Under the pieces are notes generated by a model that did no database searches, was not told the origin of the DNA, and worked only from the letters and a program-made list of their open reading frames with translations. Source: DATJFH01 sp035495815 (lineage in GTDB: Bacteria > Acidobacteriota > Terriglobia > Bryobacterales > Bryobacteraceae). Taken from it: 26,834 nucleotides of DNA. Position numbers and translations under genes: made by a program. The stretch spans positions 1 through 26,834 of the forward strand of contig DATJFH010000058.1 in the NCBI GenBank assembly GCA_035495815.1, read 5' to 3'. Shown here piece after piece: positions 23,470 through 26,834 of this stretch (position 1 is its first letter; the number at the start of each line of letters is the position of its first letter).

Positions 23470-25119
23470 CTACCAGAACCAGAGATTCAGGGCTAGCAGG
23501 ATCAGCCCCACCACGCCCGCCAGCGGAAGCGGACGTTCGTACCAGTTGCGGGCATCGTCCTTCGGAGTCGCGGTCAAGCCGTAGACCAGGCCGCGCAATT
23601 CTTCCACCGGACGAGGCCTGCTCATGGCGCTGACTGCCAGCGTCACCAGAAAGCAGGCCAGCCAGGCGAAGATGGCGATCCAGAAATTCTGCGCCATGGT
23701 GGACGGGAACCGGTATACCTCGGCGATCCAGCCGCCTTTGCCCTCGGCAATCGTCAGCCCGTGCGTGGCCGCGGCGGCGGCCGTTCCCGAGAGCAGGCCA
23801 AAGAATGCCCCGTGTCCGGTGGCCCGTCTCCAGAACATGCCGAGCAGGAAGGTGGCGAACAGCGGCGCATTGACGAACCCGAATACTAGCTGCAACAGGT
23901 CCATGATGTTGTTGTAGCGTTGCGCCAGGTAGGCCGTGGCGATGGAGAGAAGGGTGCCGAAAATAGTGGTCAGCCGGCCGACCCTCAAGTAGTGGGCGTC
24001 CGACGCGTTGCGGCGGATGTAGCTCTGATAGATGTCGTAGGTGAAAACGGTGTTGAAGGCCGTGACGTTGCCTGCCATGCCCGACATGAAGGAAGCCATC
24101 AAGGCCGTAATCCCCACGCCCAACATGCCGGAGGGGTAGAACTTCGCCATCAGGGTGGTGAGCACCTGGTCGTAATCGGGTACGCCGCCCTTGAGCGGAA
24201 CGGCGTAGCCGACGTCCATTTTGGACAGCGACAGGGCGACGATTCCGGGCACGATCACGATAAACGGCATCATCATCTTGGGGAATGCCGCCAGGACCGG
24301 AGTGCGGCGGGCGGCGGACATGCTGTCCGCCGCCATGGCGCGCTGCACGACCAGGAAGTCCGTACACCAGTAACCGAAGCTGAGCACGAAACCGAGGCCG
24401 GCCACCAGGCCGAAAACCTCCACTCCCATGGGGTTCTGATCGGCGCGGCCCATGTGCTGCCAGGTGTGCGTCATCACGGCGGGCAGCCTGGACGCCATCG
24501 CGTCCCACCCGCCGGCCCGCATCAGCGACAGGACCGCCAGGGGAGCAAATCCCAGGACAATGAGGAAGAATTGGAGGACCTCGTTATAGATGGCGCTTGT
24601 CAATCCGCCGAGGGAAGTGTAGGCCAGCACAATCGCGGCGGAGAGCAGCACCGACTGGGAGAAAGTCCAGCCCAGCACCAGTTGGAACAAGAGGCCCAGC
24701 GCGTACATGGAAATTCCGGATGAGAAAACCGTCATCACGGCGAAGGTGATGGCGTTGAAGCCGCGTGTCTTTTCGTCGAAGCGCAGCTTCAGGTATTCCG
24801 GCACGGAGCGGGCGCGGCTGCCGTAGTAGAACGGCATCATGAACACGCCCACGAACAGCATGGCCGGCACGGCCCCGATCCAGTAGAAATGGGCCGTCAT
24901 GATGCCGTACTTCGCTCCCGACGCCGACATCCCGATCAACTCCTGTGCGCCGAGATTCGCGGCGAGGAAAGCGAGGCTGGTGATCCAGACGGGAACCGCG
25001 CGGCCGGAAAGCAGGAAGTCCCCGCTCGAGTGGACTTTTTCCTTCAAACGCCAGCCGATGCCCAGCACGCAGGCGAAATACAGGGCGAGGATGACGTAGT
25101 CCACCAGAGCCAGTGTCAG
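23470..25119 (-). CDS. Sodium:solute symporter (SSS family)
   Basis: A roughly 549-residue inner-membrane transporter with a dozen or more hydrophobic segments, driven by sodium for uptake of a sugar, polyol or similar solute. Seen: DFLLSGRAVPVWITSLAFLAANLGAQELIGMSASG in pieces typical of the family (SGR, A-N-x-G-A-Q-E), AYTSLGGLTSAIYNEVLQF (the conserved GGL-A-x-x-x-D/E-x-x-Q stretch) and ALMASFMSGMAGNVTAFNTV. Start choice is unusual. The frame is open from TTG 25188, but homologues begin M-T-L-A-x-x-D-Y. A CTG at 25119 gives exactly that, with AGGAG seven bases upstream (25127-25131). TTG 25146 or GTG 25104 are alternatives. It could carry substrates of the sugar enzymes in the window, which is speculative. 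Confidence 0.88.
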   Translation of the reverse strand: MTLALVDYVILALYFACVLGIGWRLKEKVHSSGDFLLSGRAVPVWITSLAFLAANLGAQELIGMSASGAKYGIMTAHFYWIGAVPAMLFVGVFMMPFYYGSRARSVPEYLKLRFDEKTRGFNAITFAVMTVFSSGISMYALGLLFQLVLGWTFSQSVLLSAAIVLAYTSLGGLTSAIYNEVLQFFLIVLGFAPLAVLSLMRAGGWDAMASRLPAVMTHTWQHMGRADQNPMGVEVFGLVAGLGFVLSFGYWCTDFLVVQRAMAADSMSAARRTPVLAAFPKMMMPFIVIVPGIVALSLSKMDVGYAVPLKGGVPDYDQVLTTLMAKFYPSGMLGVGITALMASFMSGMAGNVTAFNTVFTYDIYQSYIRRNASDAHYLRVGRLTTIFGTLLSIATAYLAQRYNNIMDLLQLVFGFVNAPLFATFLLGMFWRRATGHGAFFGLLSGTAAAAATHGLTIAEGKGGWIAEVYRFPSTMAQNFWIAIFAWLACFLVTLAVSAMSRPRPVEELRGLVYGLTATPKDDARNWYERPLPLAGVVGLILLALNLWFW

Positions 25120-25299
25120 ATAAAGACTCCTGAAGCTTCCTACCAAATTGAATGGAAGAGCCAGTCTATCACATGTTTGGCCGGACAAACGGGGATACTT
25201 CCGTTTTTTGTCGGACGCCGTCCGGCGACTGCCATGGGGCGTTTTGGGAAGATGGCGGGCTGCGGATACGCGCGTCAGCAGGCTTGGAGAGGAGTCTTG

Positions 25300-25305
25300 T
25301 ACAAT
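25300..25305 (+). promoter_or_regulatory. -10 element of tRNA-Leu
   Basis: TACAAT ends 13 bases before the mature tRNA 5' end, a normal spacing for a tRNA transcript. The -35 is poor. Confidence 0.4.
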
Positions 25306-25318
25306 AGAGGAGACTCGT

Positions 25319-25407
25319 GGCCGAGTGTCGGAATTGGCAGACGAACCGGACTCAAAATCCGGCGCACTTCACTGTGCGTGTGGGTTCAAGTCCCACCTCG
25401 GCCACCA
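25319..25407 (+). tRNA. tRNA-Leu (CAA anticodon)
   Basis: Acceptor stem GGCCGAG (25319-25325) pairs with CTCGGCC (25397-25403), then discriminator A and an encoded CCA (25405-25407). The anticodon stem CCGGA/TCCGG encloses CTCAAAA, giving anticodon CAA for leucine codon UUG. A long variable arm follows (GCGCACTTCACTGTGCG), as expected of a class II tRNA. The T arm contains GTGGGTTCAAGTCCCAC. Confidence 0.95.
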
Positions 25408-25678
25408 CGCCGTCATCCGATTTCATCGGGGTTTCAAGGACTGAACCACGGCGCGTCCGGCTGCGCGATTTTTGGGCGCGTCCTGCCATTAGCAAGCGAA
25501 GATTCACCAAACCGGTCTCCGGGTCACAGCGATCGTAAAAACAATTTACAGCCTCCTGCTCCGTTGCAAACGCAAGAACCGGGACTGTCGACACGCGCCA
25601 GCGGCGGCGCTCGGAATCATACCAGGTACCCGCCACCTCTTTACCATCCATGTTGTAGAACGATCGGGAAAACGCCAT
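25352..25678 (-). CDS. Small hypothetical ORF running antisense into the tRNA-Leu gene
   Basis: The ATG at 25678 has GGAGGGAG nine bases upstream. The first 60 residues look protein-like (MAFSRSFYNMDGKEVAGTWYD, WRVSTVPVLAFATEQEAVNCFYD). The last 20 or so residues (ending GLEPTRTVKCAGF) are simply the complement of the tRNA, so the natural end may have been lost or the frame may be fortuitous. It could be a remnant of DNA next to a tRNA integration site. I see no integrase and no second copy of the tRNA 3' end. No function assigned. Confidence 0.35.
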   Translation of the reverse strand: MAFSRSFYNMDGKEVAGTWYDSERRRWRVSTVPVLAFATEQEAVNCFYDRCDPETGLVNLRLLMAGRAQKSRSRTRRGSVLETPMKSDDGVVAEVGLEPTRTVKCAGF

Positions 25679-25835
25679 TGACAAGGACTCCCTCCGGCAA
25701 TCCGATGCGTGGCGTCAAACTACACTGGAGGGATTCTAGCGGAATCCGCACCACCGATGCAACTGCTCGATCGCGGGCGCGACTCCATTCGGCCCGACCG
25801 ATGCGTCAGGCGGAGAACAGCGCCGGTGACGCCGG

Positions 25836-26834
25836 CTACTGATAGGTTACGTAAAACGGTGAAACCCAGCCGATTTCAGGATCGCCCTGCGGATTTTCCG
25901 TGTCGCGCTGAAACACCCGCATATAGTAGTACGACTTGCCCGGTTTGGTCTCGTTGTCGCGCCATTTAACGGTGGCGGTCTTGCTGTTGGGGCGAGTGGT
26001 GAAAACGTATTTGGCGTCTTTCACGATGTCGATGCGCAGGATGGTGTCGGGCGCCTCGATCGACGCCTCGATCAGCGGGGCCTTGGCGGCCGGGGCGCTG
26101 AACTCTTCGCCTGGCATGTGTTTTCCATCCGCGGTCACCTTGAGAATCATCTCGTCGCTGGCGGCGTAGGTCCGGCGATCGTACATTCCGGCCAGAATCC
26201 CGGCGCGGTCGACGGTCGGCGCCCAGATCGCCGCCCAACTGTTGTGCGTGGAGCCGTGATCACTGAAGGAGACGAAGCCATAGACATTGCCCACGGCGAG
26301 CGCGTCCTGGGCGAAGTGGCCTTTTTCGTCGACCTGCGTTCCGCCGCGCTTCTCTCCCGCGGGCATTCGCCAGGCTTCATAACTGCCGCGGCAGCCCTGG
26401 TACATCTCGAGCAGACAGTCGAAGCGGGCATTGGGCCAGTTGAAATCCGCCAACGGCCCCGCGCCGAAGGTATGAGGCACGATGACCGATCGCTGTCCGG
26501 GCTGCTTGAATACGTTGGCCTCCATCCATTTCCAGAGTTCGGGCGGAGAGTTGTCCGCGGATGTGAGACCCTTGTCGCGGTCGATCATCCGGAGAGGCGC
26601 TCCCCTTTTCAGGAACAGGATGTTACGGTGTCCGCCGGGACGGCTCATGCTGTGCTCGTAGCTGTAGACGCCGATGAAGGCCGGGGCGTGCGTCATCAGA
26701 TCGACGGTCTTCTGCACGGTCCACCACTGGTAGTCGCGCAGGCCGTCGGGCCACTTGCCGCCGGTGACTTCATTGTGGTCGGAGGTGCCGAGCCAATCGA
26801 GCTGGGCGGCGTCGATCGCGTAGCGGTAGGTGTC
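25836..26834 (-). CDS. DUF3604 domain-containing protein (partial)
   Basis: The frame runs in from the right window edge and stops with TAG at 25836; 332 residues are visible and the N-terminus is missing. Family signs: AQLDWLGTSDHNE near the left end of the visible part, FIGVYSYEHSMSRPGGHRNILFL in pieces, GFVSFSDHGSTHNSW and GILAGMYDRRTYAASD. The last segment reads SYYYMRVFQRDTENPQGDPEIGWVSPFYV, a typical C-terminus. DUF3604 proteins resemble PHP-type metallohydrolases with a D-H-N-E cluster and are often secreted; their substrates are unknown. Probably a monocistronic gene; the start lies outside the window. Confidence 0.88.
   Translation of the reverse strand, partial: DTYRYAIDAAQLDWLGTSDHNEVTGGKWPDGLRDYQWWTVQKTVDLMTHAPAFIGVYSYEHSMSRPGGHRNILFLKRGAPLRMIDRDKGLTSADNSPPELWKWMEANVFKQPGQRSVIVPHTFGAGPLADFNWPNARFDCLLEMYQGCRGSYEAWRMPAGEKRGGTQVDEKGHFAQDALAVGNVYGFVSFSDHGSTHNSWAAIWAPTVDRAGILAGMYDRRTYAASDEMILKVTADGKHMPGEEFSAPAAKAPLIEASIEAPDTILRIDIVKDAKYVFTTRPNSKTATVKWRDNETKPGKSYYYMRVFQRDTENPQGDPEIGWVSPFYVTYQ

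Noticed and set aside
25352..25400. The peptide GLEPTRTVKC as a protein motif
   Set aside because: It is the translated complement of tRNA-Leu, a well-known annotation artefact.
1..26834. CRISPR arrays, insertion sequences, prophage genes
   Set aside because: No regularly spaced repeats, transposase motifs or phage structural proteins were seen on either strand.

Overview
The window is GC-rich and densely packed. It looks like a chromosomal segment of an Acidobacteriota species of the Solibacter/Bryobacter type. The clues are two very large TonB-dependent receptors of the Oar-like class with an N-terminal carboxypeptidase-regulatory domain, secreted PQQ-propeller and DUF3604 proteins, several Gfo/Idh/MocA oxidoreductases, and a standard bacterial ffs-dnaX-ybaB-recR block. 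The taxonomic call is an inference from gene content; there is no 16S rRNA here.

Layout, left to right: (1) 1-2720 (-), a TonB-dependent receptor cut by the window edge; (2) 2882-7161 (+), a SIS-domain sugar-phosphate protein, a Gfo/Idh/MocA oxidoreductase one base from a half-length MetE-type protein, a small secreted protein and a secreted esterase-like hydrolase; (3) 7180-8505 (-), a retron-type reverse transcriptase preceded by a 463-bp gene-free leader rich in hairpins, which I read as a candidate msr-msd; (4) 8969-12294 (+), a second TonB-dependent receptor broken by one frameshift; (5) 12349-13728 (-), a PQQ-like beta-propeller with an EF-hand loop; (6) 13820-16466 (+), SRP RNA, dnaX, ybaB and recR; (7) 20921-16502 (-), a run of four close genes: isomerase/epimerase, Gfo/Idh/MocA oxidoreductase, secreted hypothetical and mtaB; (8) 21709-21026 (-), recX followed in frame by an isolated HrpB-helicase C-terminal tail; (9) 21819-23450 (+), YtxH protein, membrane coiled-coil protein and CpsB-type PHP phosphatase; (10) 25119-23470 (-), a sodium:solute symporter; (11) tRNA-Leu(CAA), a small ORF running antisense into it, and a DUF3604 protein cut by the right edge.

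Most genes fit a heterotrophic soil bacterium that takes up and breaks down plant or microbial polymers: outer-membrane receptors, sugar isomerase/oxidoreductase pairs, a symporter and an esterase. The replication and recombination block and the tRNA-modification gene are housekeeping.

The most interesting part is the retron-like locus. Its RT carries the retron-style motifs QGAPTSP, YADD and a VTG-like LAGLVVN, together with a leader holding four stem-loops and possible flanking inverted repeats. No recognisable effector gene lies beside it. The other unusual signals are the HrpB tail behind recX, several -10 elements almost touching start codons, a likely CTG start on the symporter, and the frameshifted receptor.
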